The notes below the pieces were generated by a model. That model was not told where the DNA came from. It ran no database searches and saw only the letters and a program-made list of their open reading frames with translations. Shown here piece by piece: positions 17,211 to 25,580 of a DNA stretch of 64,000 bases. The stretch comes from JBGQOG01 sp052113705 (GTDB taxonomy: Bacteria > Pseudomonadota > Alphaproteobacteria > Rhodobacterales > Rhodobacteraceae): NCBI RefSeq assembly GCF_052113705.1, contig NZ_JBGQOG010000009.1, forward strand, positions 62,001-126,000, read 5' to 3'. Every line of letters begins with the position of its first letter. The first letter of the stretch is position 1. The position numbers were made by a program, and so were the translations under genes.

Positions 17211-18023
17211 ATGACGCGGCTGATCCTGCATCCGGGGTTCCACAAGACCGGCACCTCCAGCGTGCAAGCCGCGCTGAAGGCCAACCGCGAGCGGTTGGGC
17301 ACAAGGGTGCATGTCGCGCTAAAGGCCGACATCCTGCCGGTGACCGAGAGCGCGCGGATCTGGTCCAAGCGGCGCGGGCGGCTGGATCTGGGCCTGATGC
17401 AGGGGTTCTGGGCGGAATATCTTGAAGAATTGCACCTCGGCCCGCTCGATTGCCTGATCGTCTCGGCCGAGGATCTGGCGGGGCATATGCCGGGGCGGAT
17501 GGGGCTGACGCACTATGATGCCACCCCCACGCTGATCGCCGCACTCTGCGAAACAGCACAACTGGTGCTGGGGGCGGGCAGCGAGATCACGGTGCATCTC
17601 TCGACCCGCGCCGCCGCGCCCTGGATCGAAAGCCTGCATTGGCAATATCTGGTCAACACGCCGCTGACCGAGGATCTGGCGACCTTCACCGCCAATCTGC
17701 CGGAGGCGGCCGATCACAATGCGATTTTCGACGCCGTCAAAGATGCCCTGCCCGCCGGGGTGACCGCGCAGATGATCGCGCTTGAGGACAGCACCGCAAT
17801 GGCACAGGGGCCGGTGACGCCGCTTCTCGATCTGGCCGGGGTCCTGGACGAGCGCCGCGCCAGCCTGCGCCCCACGCCCCCTGCCAATGCCCGCCCGCGC
17901 CTGCCGGGGGTGGACCTGCCGCAAGCGCTGCTTGATCTCAACCGAGCGGGCCTGCCCCGCACCACGCTGACCGCAGAGAAAAAAGCCCTGCTGGCCAAGG
18001 CCCGAAAGGCACAATCGGCATGA
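17211..18023 (+). CDS. Sulfotransferase-like protein
   Basis: A 270-residue protein whose N terminus, LILHPGFHKTGTSSVQ, matches the 5'-phosphosulfate-binding loop of sulfotransferases that use PAPS. The following helix and later HLSTRAAAPWIESLHW region fit the 3'-phosphate side of that fold. The C-terminal third is less typical, with a Pro/Arg-rich stretch near residue 220. It starts 4 bases after rimM and overlaps the trmD start by 4 bases (ATGA), so it is translated with these tRNA and ribosome genes. The acceptor substrate is unknown, and the activity is inferred only from the N-terminal motif. Confidence 0.7.
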   Translation: MTRLILHPGFHKTGTSSVQAALKANRERLGTRVHVALKADILPVTESARIWSKRRGRLDLGLMQGFWAEYLEELHLGPLDCLIVSAEDLAGHMPGRMGLTHYDATPTLIAALCETAQLVLGAGSEITVHLSTRAAAPWIESLHWQYLVNTPLTEDLATFTANLPEAADHNAIFDAVKDALPAGVTAQMIALEDSTAMAQGPVTPLLDLAGVLDERRASLRPTPPANARPRLPGVDLPQALLDLNRAGLPRTTLTAEKKALLAKARKAQSA

Positions 18024-18946
18024 CCGACGAGACCGATCCCCACACCCCGGACACAGTCCCCGGCGCCGATGCCGCCCCCGAAGGCCGGGCGCTTGGCCAG
18101 AAGTCGCACGGCACCGTGGCATCTCCGCAAAAATCGCACGGCCGCCTCAGCATCTCGGCCTCGCTGAAACCGCGCGAGCTGATGACCGACACACCGCGCG
18201 TCAAAGGCGCCTGGTGCGCCCGCATCATCACCCTTTTCCCCGAGGCCTTTCCCGGCACGCTCGGCCTCAGCCTGACCGGCAAGGCGCTGATGGAGGGGCT
18301 CTGGGCGCTGGAAACCATCGACCTGCGCCCCTTTGGCGAGGGCAAGCACCGCAATGTGGATGACAATCCCTCGGGCGGCGGCGCGGGCATGGTGCTGCGC
18401 GCCGATGTGGTCGGCCGCGCGCTGGATCAGGCCGCCATCGGCACCCCGTTGGAGCGTACCAAATGGCCGGTGATCTTCATGTCGCCGCGCGGCAAACCGC
18501 TGACGCAGGAAATGGCCCAGCGCTATAGCCAGGCGGACGGAATGACCATTCTCTGCGGCCGTTTCGAGGGCGTGGACGAACGCGTGATGGAACATTACGG
18601 CATCGAAGAGGTCAGCATCGGAGATTTCGTTCTGACCGGCGGTGAGATTGCAGCAAGTGTCTTGATCGACGCGACAGTCCGGCTTATACCCCGCGTGCTT
18701 GGGAATCAGGCGTCCACCGAGGAGGAATCTTTCTCGGACGGGCTTCTGGAACATCCTCAGTACACAAGACCCACCACCTGGAACGGCCGCAGCATCCCGG
18801 AAATTCTTCTGTCCGGGCATCATGCGAAAATTGCCACCTGGCGGCGGACCATGGCCGAAAGGCTGACCAAGGAAAGACGACCTGATCTCTGGCGGGCGTT
18901 CTGTGCAAAGCACAGAAGGGACCCGGGTGAAGACCAAGAGCTCTGA
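18020..18946 (+). CDS. trmD: tRNA (guanine-37-N1)-methyltransferase TrmD, N-terminally extended
   Basis: This methylates G37 next to the anticodon of several tRNAs using S-adenosylmethionine, which prevents frameshifting. The SPOUT trefoil-knot motifs are clear: NVDDNPSGGGAGMV, VIFMSPRGKPL, ILCGRFEGVDERV and SIGDFVLTGGE. The usual protein begins near ARIITLFPE. Here about 60 residues precede it, containing two QKSHG copies. I keep the ATG at 18020 because it overlaps the preceding stop as ATGA; an ATG at 18182 (MTDTPRVKGAW) would remove the extension but has no obvious ribosome-binding site. Confidence 0.93.
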   Translation: MTDETDPHTPDTVPGADAAPEGRALGQKSHGTVASPQKSHGRLSISASLKPRELMTDTPRVKGAWCARIITLFPEAFPGTLGLSLTGKALMEGLWALETIDLRPFGEGKHRNVDDNPSGGGAGMVLRADVVGRALDQAAIGTPLERTKWPVIFMSPRGKPLTQEMAQRYSQADGMTILCGRFEGVDERVMEHYGIEEVSIGDFVLTGGEIAASVLIDATVRLIPRVLGNQASTEEESFSDGLLEHPQYTRPTTWNGRSIPEILLSGHHAKIATWRRTMAERLTKERRPDLWRAFCAKHRRDPGEDQEL

Positions 18947-18995
18947 GGCGGCGCACACTTCGGGGGTAAACCCTGAGCAATTGAAAGGACTTGCG

Positions 18996-19367
18996 ATGAA
19001 CCTGATCGCGCAAATCGAAGCCGAGCAAATCGCTGCTCTCGGCAAGACTATCCCGGACTTCAAAGCCGGTGACACCATCCGCGTTGGCTACAAAGTGACC
19101 GAAGGCACCCGTTCGCGCGTGCAGGCTTATGAAGGCGTCTGCATCGCCCGCAAAGGCGGCTCGACGCTCGCTGCTTCGTTCACCGTGCGCAAAATCTCGT
19201 TCGGCGAAGGCGTGGAACGTGTGTTCCCGCTCTACTCGACCAACATCGATTCGATCGAAGTTGTGCGTCGTGGCCGTGTGCGTCGCGCCAAACTCTACTA
19301 CCTGCGCGACCGTCGCGGTAAATCGGCCCGTATCGCCGAAGTCACCAACTACAAACCCAAAGCCTGA
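18996..19367 (+). CDS. rplS: Ribosomal protein L19
   Basis: A 123-residue 50S protein located at the 30S-50S interface. The conserved core is plain: MNLIAQIEAEQI, PDFKAGDTIRVGYKV, RVQAYEGVCIARK, SFTVRKISFGEGVERVFP and the C-terminal RRGRVRRAKLYYLRDRRGKSARI region. The ATG at 18996 follows GAAAGGAC. The gene follows trmD at 49 bases and precedes rpmE at 11 bases. Confidence 0.97.
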   Translation: MNLIAQIEAEQIAALGKTIPDFKAGDTIRVGYKVTEGTRSRVQAYEGVCIARKGGSTLAASFTVRKISFGEGVERVFPLYSTNIDSIEVVRRGRVRRAKLYYLRDRRGKSARIAEVTNYKPKA

Positions 19368-19378
19368 GGACCGGGATC

Positions 19379-19600
19379 ATGAGAAAAGAAATTCACCCCG
19401 ATTACCACTTCATCAACGTCAAGATGACCGATGGTACCGTGTTCCAGGTGCGTTCGACCTGGGGCAAAGAAGGCGACCAGATGGCGCTGGACATCGATCC
19501 GCTGGCACACCCGGCCTGGACCGGCGGCAACGCCCGTCTGATGGACACCGGCGGCCGCGTGTCGAAGTTCAAGAACAAATACGCCGGCCTGGGTTTCTGA
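19379..19600 (+). CDS. rpmE: Ribosomal protein L31, zinc-free form
   Basis: A 73-residue bL31 protein: MRKEIHPDYHFINVKMTDG at the start and HPAWTGG, DTGGRVSKFKNKYAGL at the end. It has no cysteine at all, so the four-Cys zinc site of the E. coli type is absent; this C-minus form is usual in alphaproteobacteria. It is the last gene of the ffh-rplS cluster and is followed directly by a terminator. Confidence 0.96.
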   Translation: MRKEIHPDYHFINVKMTDGTVFQVRSTWGKEGDQMALDIDPLAHPAWTGGNARLMDTGGRVSKFKNKYAGLGF

Positions 19601-19620
19601 TCCCGCCGCATCTGTTCCGA

Positions 19621-19650
19621 AAGGCCCGCGCTTCGCCGCGGGCCTTTTGC
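19621..19650 (+). terminator. Terminator of the rplS-rpmE unit
   Basis: AAGGCCCGCG/CGCGGGCCTT (19621-19630 with 19637-19646) with a 6-base loop, followed by TTG. The next 200 bases hold no gene that I can support. Confidence 0.85.
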
Positions 19651-19854
19651 GTTGAAGGAGCCGCGACGCAAAGTTCAATGCCGCCGACGCCACCCCCCCT
19701 GCGCAACGCTCAAAAAAGAACCGTGCCGAGAAAACACGCCCCGGCAGATCCGAAAACGTGCAACCTGCACTTTATCTGACCGCCCTGTCGATGGTTGCGG
19801 ACTCTCCCGATCTTGACCAAAGCCGAACCCAGCCCCCATTTGAGAGCCCTGTTG

Positions 19855-20268
19855 ATGAAAGCGATACATTTTTCCTGCCTGATCAGCCTGTCCCTGCTGC
19901 TCCCCGGCCCGATTTGCGCGCAAAACTTCACGGTCACAAACCAGCTTGAATCCGGCCAATGGGGCTGGCCCAGCGGTGAAAACAGCTGCGCCCAAAACCC
20001 CCAAAGCCTGCGCTTCTCGGCCGATCTGAGCACGATGACCTACAGTTGGGCGCATACTCACGACCCCTCAGTCTATCGTGTCGTCACCCTGACAGACACC
20101 GCTTTCCGCAGCCGGATCGAGGGCGAAACCCGCCTTACCGAGGCGGGAAACCCGGTTGAGTGGGATTTGCGAATGGTTGATGCCAACCACTTTTGCTGGC
20201 ATCGCGCGGATTGGCCGCCTTTGGCCTGTACGAAGATGTTGGAACGCTGCAGTACCGGAAATTCATGA
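19855..20268 (+). CDS. Small secreted protein of unknown function
   Basis: A 137-residue protein with an N-terminal signal peptide (about residues 1-22, ending PGPICAQN). The mature part has five cysteines, including ENSCAQNP near the front and CW, CTK and RC near the end, which suggests one or two disulfides in the periplasm. The C-terminal half (NHFCWHRADWPPLACTKM, given as NHFCWHRADW and ACTKM) is rich in Trp and Cys. The ATG at 19855 gives the cleanest signal peptide. I recognise no family. It lies upstream of mipZ on the same strand, 115 bases away. Confidence 0.68.
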   Translation: MKAIHFSCLISLSLLLPGPICAQNFTVTNQLESGQWGWPSGENSCAQNPQSLRFSADLSTMTYSWAHTHDPSVYRVVTLTDTAFRSRIEGETRLTEAGNPVEWDLRMVDANHFCWHRADWPPLACTKMLERCSTGNS

Positions 20269-20382
20269 ACGGCATTTTCCCCCGGCGAAAACCCGCCAAT
20301 GCTTCCCTTGCCTCTCCCCACAACATATAGTGTCCCGAACGCTGGGGGGCAGCGCGGAACAAGAACAGACAAGAGGTCGTCG

Positions 20383-21192
20383 GTGGCGCATATCATCGTT
20401 GTGGGCAATGAAAAGGGTGGCTCGGGCAAATCGACCACCTGCATGCATGTGGGCACCGCGCTGGTGCGCATGGGCCACCGGGTCGGCGCACTCGATCTTG
20501 ACCTGCGGCAACGCAGCTTTGGCCGCTATGTCGAGAACCGCAACGCTTTCATGGCCCGCGAAGGGCTGGATCTGCCCAGCATCGACTACCGCGACCTGCC
20601 AGAGGCCGACGGCGCCACCCTCGATCCCGGCGAGAACCCGTTCGACCACCGCCTGTCCACCGCCGTTGCCGCGCTGGAAACCGAATGTGATTTCATCATC
20701 ATCGACTGCCCCGGCAGCCATACGCGGCTGAGCCAAGTCGCGCATTCGCTGGCCGACACGCTGATCACCCCGCTGAACGACAGCTTCATCGACTTTGACC
20801 TCTTGGCCCGCGTCGATCCCGAGACCTCCAAGGTCATCGGCCCCTCGATCTATTCGGAAATGGTGTGGAACGCCCGCCAGCTGCGCGCCCGCGCGGGCCT
20901 CAAACCCATCGACTGGATCGTGCTGCGCAACCGTTTGGGCGCCCAGCAGATGCACAACAAGAAAAAGGTCGGCGCCGCGCTCGAGCAATTGTCCAAACGC
21001 ATCGGCTTCCGCGTCGCCCCCGGCTTTTCAGAGCGCGTCATCTTCCGCGAACTCTTCCCCCGCGGCCTGACCCTGCTCGACCTCAAGGATGTCGGCGTTG
21101 AAAACCTGAACATGTCGAACATCGCCGCCCGGCAGGAATTGCGCGACCTGATGCTCGAGCTGAAACTGCCCGGCGTCACGCCGGCCTTCTGA
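20383..21192 (+). CDS. mipZ: MipZ, ParA-like division-plane positioning ATPase
   Basis: A 269-residue ParA/MinD-superfamily ATPase that in alphaproteobacteria forms a gradient from the poles and inhibits FtsZ away from midcell. The start HIIVVGNEKGGSGKST carries the deviant Walker A motif KGGSGKST. ALDLDLRQRSFGRYVENR and the Walker B region DFIIIDCPGSHTRLS are characteristic, and the RNRLGA and LRDLKDVGV-like end (LLDLKDVGVENLN) match MipZ. I use the GTG at 20383 (VAHIIVVGN), preceded by AGAGG; upstream ATG starts add a low-complexity stretch. No parAB genes are adjacent. Confidence 0.92.
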   Translation: MAHIIVVGNEKGGSGKSTTCMHVGTALVRMGHRVGALDLDLRQRSFGRYVENRNAFMAREGLDLPSIDYRDLPEADGATLDPGENPFDHRLSTAVAALETECDFIIIDCPGSHTRLSQVAHSLADTLITPLNDSFIDFDLLARVDPETSKVIGPSIYSEMVWNARQLRARAGLKPIDWIVLRNRLGAQQMHNKKKVGAALEQLSKRIGFRVAPGFSERVIFRELFPRGLTLLDLKDVGVENLNMSNIAARQELRDLMLELKLPGVTPAF

Positions 21193-21197
21193 CAGGG

Positions 21198-21350
21198 TCA
21201 GCGGGCCGCACGCACGAAGAGCGCCGCCCGGCTGCGCGGCATCAACCGCGCTTCGGCGGTGGCCAGCGCCCGGAACCGCGCCTCGACCACCGGCGCCAGC
21301 CCGCGATTGCCAAAACCGAACATCTGCAACAGCGACAAAGCGAGCGACAT
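21198..21350 (-). CDS. Possible small protein of 50 residues
   Basis: A short frame facing mipZ whose start ATG (21350) has a good GGAGG ribosome-binding site 7 bases upstream. The product begins MSLALSLLQMFGFGNRG and is rich in Ala, Arg and Leu, which looks like an amphipathic or membrane-surface peptide. I recognise no family. The ribosome-binding site argues for translation, but the frame is short and lies in ordinary GC-rich sequence. Confidence 0.4.
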   Translation of the reverse strand: MSLALSLLQMFGFGNRGLAPVVEARFRALATAEARLMPRSRAALFVRAAR

Positions 21351-21455
21351 ACTGGGTTCCTCCATTGGACCCCCTTGTTTTCGCGCGGCAATCCGCCCGC
21401 CAAAGGGCACGACCCCGGCATTCACGCGGCATTTTCGGGCCAGATTAAGGCACGG

Positions 21456-21516
21456 CTTTTCTTCTTGGTCAAAATACCTCGGGGGAGACGCCGCAGGCGG
21501 CGGGGGCAGCGCCCCC
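21456..21516. repeat. Intergenic repeat, copy 2
   Basis: This 61-base stretch (CTTCTTGG, AATACCTCGGGGGAG, CCGCAGGCGG, GGGGGCAGCGCCCCC) is nearly the same as 48421-48477. The last part forms a GGGGGC/GCCCCC hairpin. It sits between the small frame at 21198-21350 and the end of the glutamine synthetase-like gene, both on the minus strand, and within the convergent mipZ/glutamine synthetase junction. Confidence 0.75.
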
Positions 21517-21528
21517 TTCTGCCCCGCC

Positions 21529-22923
21529 TCACACGGTGTGCAGATAGAGGTCATAATCCACATCCGCGATGGTCCGCGCCACCCGCGCATATTCCGCCGC
21601 TTTGATCGCGGTGAAGGTGCGGTGCATATCCTCGCCCAAAGCCTCGCGCAGAAACGCCGAGCCTTGCGCCGCCCGGATCGCCTCGCGCCAATCCCCCGGC
21701 ATCGGCAAAAGATCACCCTCGGTGTCATAGCCATTGCCGGTGGTTTCCGGCCCCGGATCAATCCGCTCGGCCTTCCCCTTCCGGATTGCCGCCAGCACCG
21801 TCGCCGCCACCAGATAGGGGTTGGCATCCACCCCCGCCGGGCGGTGCTCAATCCGCCGCGCCCGCAGGTCCCCCGCCGGGATGCGCAGCGCGACCGAGCG
21901 GTTGTTCACCCCCCAATTCGGCGTCACCGGCGCATAGCTTTGATTGGCAAACCGCCGCCAGCTGTTGGCATGCGGCGCAAAGACCAGCATGCTCTCGCCC
22001 ATCGTGGCGCGCAGCCCGCCGATCGCATGGCGGATCGCCGGGGTCCATTGTCCCTCCTCGGCCGCCGCCTCTGCAAAGACGTTCTCCCCCGCCTCATTCT
22101 GCATCGAGACATGGAAATGCATGCCGGAACCCGCATATTTCTCCACCGGCTTCGCCATGAAACAGGCGGTCACCCCGTGCCGGCGCGCCTGCAGCCGCAC
22201 GATGCGCTTCAGCCGCACCAGATCATCCGCCGCCTGCAAGACATCGGTCCGGTAATGCAGCGTCAGCTCATATTGCCCGGGCGCATATTCGGAAATCACC
22301 GTCTCGGCCTTGATGTCCATCAGCGCCGCCGCGCGATAGATGTCAGAGAACAAAGGCTCCATCCCGTGCAGATGGTCCACCGAATAGACCTCGGTCTTGT
22401 CCGAGCGGCGCCCATCCAGCACCGCCGCCGCCGGGCGCGCATAGCCCTGTTCATCGAACTTGGGATCGAGGAGGAAAAACTCCAGCTCAAACGCCCCCGC
22501 CGGATGCAGCCCCTCTGCCGCCAGCGCCGCCACCTGCCGCACCAGCGCGTGGCGCGGGTCCGAGGTCATCACGCTGCCATCCAGATGGAACATGCTCATC
22601 AACAGCTCGCCCCGCGGCGGCGTGGTGCCATGCATCGCCTTCAGCGTACCGGGGATCGGCCAGGCGCGCAGATCGCCATCGCCCTGATCCCAGATCAGCC
22701 CGGTCTCATGCACATCCTCGCCGCAGATATCGAGACCGAGGATCGAGATCGGCAGATGCCGCCCGCCGGTGTAAAGCCCCATCAGCTCGTGCCGGCGGAT
22801 GATCTTGCCGCGCCCGATGCCATTGGCGTCGGTCAGCACGATGTCGAAGGCCTCGATCTCGGGATGCGCGTCCAGAAAGCGGGCAGCTTCGTCGGGGGTC
22901 GAGCCGGTGGGAGAGGTGGTCAT
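21529..22923 (-). CDS. Glutamine synthetase family protein (gamma-glutamylpolyamine synthetase type)
   Basis: A 464-residue ATP-dependent ligase of the glutamine synthetase superfamily. The C-terminal catalytic domain shows the metal-binding glutamate in GAFELEFFLLD near residue 145, the histidine motif GSGMHFHVSM near residue 267, the adenine-side region ANSWRRF and NPYLVAATVLAAI. The length and the divergence from GlnA fit the PuuA/GlnA3 group that couples glutamate to an amine. An aminotransferase gene lies 11 bases upstream on the same strand, so an amine-degradation operon is a reasonable inference; the substrate is not proven. Confidence 0.82.
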   Translation of the reverse strand: MTTSPTGSTPDEAARFLDAHPEIEAFDIVLTDANGIGRGKIIRRHELMGLYTGGRHLPISILGLDICGEDVHETGLIWDQGDGDLRAWPIPGTLKAMHGTTPPRGELLMSMFHLDGSVMTSDPRHALVRQVAALAAEGLHPAGAFELEFFLLDPKFDEQGYARPAAAVLDGRRSDKTEVYSVDHLHGMEPLFSDIYRAAALMDIKAETVISEYAPGQYELTLHYRTDVLQAADDLVRLKRIVRLQARRHGVTACFMAKPVEKYAGSGMHFHVSMQNEAGENVFAEAAAEEGQWTPAIRHAIGGLRATMGESMLVFAPHANSWRRFANQSYAPVTPNWGVNNRSVALRIPAGDLRARRIEHRPAGVDANPYLVAATVLAAIRKGKAERIDPGPETTGNGYDTEGDLLPMPGDWREAIRAAQGSAFLREALGEDMHRTFTAIKAAEYARVARTIADVDYDLYLHTV

Positions 22924-22934
22924 GTCAGAATCTT

Positions 22935-24299
22935 TCAGTCGAAAAGGCGGTCCAGCGTGGCCGAGAAAGCCGCGATCAGACGGGTGATCTGCGCGCGGCT
23001 GGTGGCCGGGCTGACCAGCATCATATTGTGGAAAGGCGCGATCAGGCAGCCCTGGTTCAAAAGATCGGCGTGGATGGCGGCCTCCAGTTCCGGGACATGC
23101 GCGGCGGCGGCCTCACTGCCATTGCGCAGGGGCTCCGGGGCGCAGATGAACTCCACCCGCGCGCCCACCCGCGCCACATGCCAAGGGGCGCCATGCGCGG
23201 TAATCGCCCGTTCAAGGCCCGCCGCCAGCAGCCGGGCGCCCGCGTCCATACGGGCATAGGCCCCGGGCGTCATCACCTCCGAGAGACAGGCGCGCAGGGC
23301 CGCAAATTGCAGCGGATTGGCCGAGAGGGTGGTGCCCATGCCGGAATGCCCCGAGGGCCGCGCGGCGTCATAGGTGGCAAAGCGGGCGGCAACTTCGGCG
23401 CTCATTCCCCAGACGCTGGCGGGCAGGCCCCCGGCGACCGGCTTGCCCAGCACGAAGATGTCCGGCTCCAGCCCGTGAACGGCGGTGTAGCCGCCAAGCC
23501 CGGAGGAGATCGTATGCGTTTCATCAATGACCAGCAGCGCGCCATGGCGCCGGGTCAGATCACGCAGCCCGTCGTGAAAGCCCGGATCGGGCAGCACCAT
23601 GCAGGAATTGGTCATCACCGGCTCGGTCAGCACAGCGGCGATGTCGCCGGTGGCGAGGGCGGCCTCAACAGCGGCCAGATCGTTGAATTCCACCGCCACC
23701 GCGCCCTCGGTCAGATCGGTGCCCTGCCCGACAAGGCCGGGCCGCGCCACGGTGCGCCCACCGTCAAGACAGACCATCACCTCATCCACCGTGCCGTGGT
23801 AGCAGCCGTTGAACACCAGCACCTTGCGCCGCCCGGTCACCGCCCGCGCCACCCGCAGGGCAAAGCGGTTGGCATCGGTCGCGGTGGTGGCAATCTGCCA
23901 GCGCCGGGGGCCGAACCGCTGGTTCAGGAGCTGCCCCACCGCCAAAGCATCCTCGGTCGGCAGCATATAGGTAAGGCCCCGCCCCGCCTGCGCCCGGATC
24001 GCCCGGGCGATCGGCGCGGGCGAATGGCCAAACATTGAGCCAGTGTCGCCAAGGCAGAAATCATCAAGGTGATGGCCGTCGATGTCGGCAAGCCGCGCGC
24101 CGCGTGCCCGCGCGACCAACATCGGAAAGGGCTGCGGCCAGTCGCGCATCCAGTGCATCGGCACATCGGCGAGATAGGCCCCCGCCCCCTCGGCCAGCGC
24201 GGCCTGCGTGCGCGGCCGCGCGGCGGCATAGGCCCGCGCCGCCTCTGCGCGCAAAGCCTCGGTCCGCGCCCGCGAAACTCCGGCAAAATGCTCACTCAT
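22935..24299 (-). CDS. Class III PLP-dependent aminotransferase (glutamate-1-semialdehyde-aminomutase-like)
   Basis: A 454-residue fold-type I PLP enzyme of class III. The N-terminal GCYHGTVDEV matches the glutamate-1-semialdehyde aminomutase pattern, LLVIDETHTISSG carries the pyridine-ring Asp, and FVLGKPVAGGLPASVWGM holds the PLP lysine near residue 275. It lacks the rest of a true HemL context; the genes around it (a glutamine synthetase-like ligase 11 bases downstream) suggest amine or polyamine catabolism. The ATG at 24299 (MSEHFAGV) is used; an ATG two codons earlier is possible. Confidence 0.85.
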   Translation of the reverse strand: MSEHFAGVSRARTEALRAEAARAYAAARPRTQAALAEGAGAYLADVPMHWMRDWPQPFPMLVARARGARLADIDGHHLDDFCLGDTGSMFGHSPAPIARAIRAQAGRGLTYMLPTEDALAVGQLLNQRFGPRRWQIATTATDANRFALRVARAVTGRRKVLVFNGCYHGTVDEVMVCLDGGRTVARPGLVGQGTDLTEGAVAVEFNDLAAVEAALATGDIAAVLTEPVMTNSCMVLPDPGFHDGLRDLTRRHGALLVIDETHTISSGLGGYTAVHGLEPDIFVLGKPVAGGLPASVWGMSAEVAARFATYDAARPSGHSGMGTTLSANPLQFAALRACLSEVMTPGAYARMDAGARLLAAGLERAITAHGAPWHVARVGARVEFICAPEPLRNGSEAAAAHVPELEAAIHADLLNQGCLIAPFHNMMLVSPATSRAQITRLIAAFSATLDRLFD

Positions 24300-24386
24300 C
24301 CGCATACCCCAGATCACCCGCCGCCAGATCAGCATGCGGCCCCGGCAAGGTCAATCGCCCTCGCGAGGCGCCTCTTTGGCAGCCGC

Positions 24387-24803
24387 TTACTGCGCCTTGT
24401 GGTGATCGGCCAGCGCCGCCGCGGCGGTGTCAGTCCCGGCGGTGAAGGTGGCCCAGTTCTGCTCTTCCGGCGTCGCATCGGGTTTGCCCGCCGGGGGCAG
24501 ATCCTCGGCCTTCCACAGCAGATGCATGTTGGCCTTGGAGATGAAATGCGCCGTGATCGGCGCGGTCAGGAACAGGAAGAGGGTGATCATCAGCTCATGA
24601 AAGGTGAATTTGCCCTCATGCACCCAGAACCACAGCATCGAGGCGAGGAGCACCCCCCCCACCCCCACCGTGGTCGCCTTGGTCGGCGCATGCAGCCGCA
24701 TCATCGGGTCGCGCAGTTTGACCAGCCCGTAAGAGCCGATGAGGCCGAAGACCCCCGCAATGACCAGAAGCGCCGAGATGATGATATCCGCGATCAGTTC
24801 CAT
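24387..24803 (-). CDS. mnhG: Mnh/Mrp cation/proton antiporter subunit G
   Basis: A 138-residue small membrane subunit of the multi-gene Na+/H+ or K+/H+ antiporter. Three predicted helices hold the MnhG signature GVFGLIGSYGLVKLRDPMMRLHAPTKATTVGVGG (seen here as GSYGLVKLRDPMMRLHAPTK) and LFLFLTAPITAHFISKA. The C-terminal 35 residues are hydrophilic. The ATG at 24803 lies 7 bases after the mnhF stop. It is the last gene of the operon. Confidence 0.95.
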   Translation of the reverse strand: MELIADIIISALLVIAGVFGLIGSYGLVKLRDPMMRLHAPTKATTVGVGGVLLASMLWFWVHEGKFTFHELMITLFLFLTAPITAHFISKANMHLLWKAEDLPPAGKPDATPEEQNWATFTAGTDTAAAALADHHKAQ

Positions 24804-24810
24804 GATGCCC

Positions 24811-25080
24811 TCACTCGATGATGTCGCCGCGCAGGATGAATTTCGCGTAGGCCACGGTCGAGACAAAGCCGACCATGGCGAACAGGACCGAGGCCTCAAA
24901 GAACATCGCCGAGCCTTCGTCGATGCCGAACAGGATCAACAGCGCGATGACATTGATCACCATCGTATCGAGCGCCAGCACGCGGTCCGTCACCCCCGGC
25001 GCGCGCACGACGCGGAAGAGGTTGAAAAGCAAAGCCAGGCCAAAGCAGCCATAGGCAAAGGTCAGGGCATAGTGGATCAT
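24811..25080 (-). CDS. mnhF: Mnh/Mrp cation/proton antiporter subunit F
   Basis: An 89-residue membrane subunit with three predicted helices. The conserved MnhF segment FRVVRAPGVTDRVLALDTM lies at about residues 22-40, and the last helix ends FVSTVAYAKFILRGDIIE. The start overlaps the mnhE stop by 4 bases, which indicates translational coupling in the antiporter operon. Confidence 0.95.
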   Translation of the reverse strand: MIHYALTFAYGCFGLALLFNLFRVVRAPGVTDRVLALDTMVINVIALLILFGIDEGSAMFFEASVLFAMVGFVSTVAYAKFILRGDIIE

Positions 25081-25568
25081 TCGAAAATCTCCTTCAGCCG
25101 GGCCTCGTAGCGGGCCTTGATGTCGTCACGCACCGCAATCGGGTCCGGCGCATGCAGGCAATGCACGAGCAGCGAATGCCCGTCCGCCGACAGATCGGCG
25201 GTGATCGTGCCCGGCGTCATGGTGATCGTGCCCGCGAGAACGGTGATCGCCTCCGGGCTGGTCACGTCGAGCGGCACGTCGATCCAGGCGGGCTGGATGT
25301 CCTCGTTCTTCATGAACAGGATAATCTTGGCCACGGTGATATTGGCGACCAGAATGTCATAAAGCACGATGCAGACATAGCCGATGATCGCGCGCGGATT
25401 GCGCAACCGGGGCCGGTCGGGCCAAAAGGCGGCGGTCAGCATCGGAATGAAGATCGAGAGGATCACCGCGAAGACCAGGCTTTCCTTGGTCAACTGGTTC
25501 ACCAGCATCAGCCAGACCACGATCAACAGGATCGACAGATGCGGGTGCGGGAAAATCTTGCGCAACAT
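25077..25568 (-). CDS. mnhE: Mnh/Mrp cation/proton antiporter subunit E
   Basis: A 163-residue membrane subunit. The N-terminal helices (LSILLIVVWLMLVNQ) are followed by the MnhE motif YDILVANITVAKIIL near residue 80 and a hydrophilic part including TMTPGTITAD, typical of the family. It begins 12 bases after the mnhD stop and overlaps mnhF. Confidence 0.95.
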   Translation of the reverse strand: MLRKIFPHPHLSILLIVVWLMLVNQLTKESLVFAVILSIFIPMLTAAFWPDRPRLRNPRAIIGYVCIVLYDILVANITVAKIILFMKNEDIQPAWIDVPLDVTSPEAITVLAGTITMTPGTITADLSADGHSLLVHCLHAPDPIAVRDDIKARYEARLKEIFE

Positions 25569-25580
25569 CTTGGCTCTCCC

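Noticed and set aside
22935..24299. Calling the aminotransferase HemL (glutamate-1-semialdehyde aminomutase)
   Set aside because: Although the family is right, Rhodobacter-type alphaproteobacteria make 5-aminolevulinate by HemA (C4 pathway), and the gene neighbour is a glutamine synthetase-like ligase, so a HemL role is unlikely.
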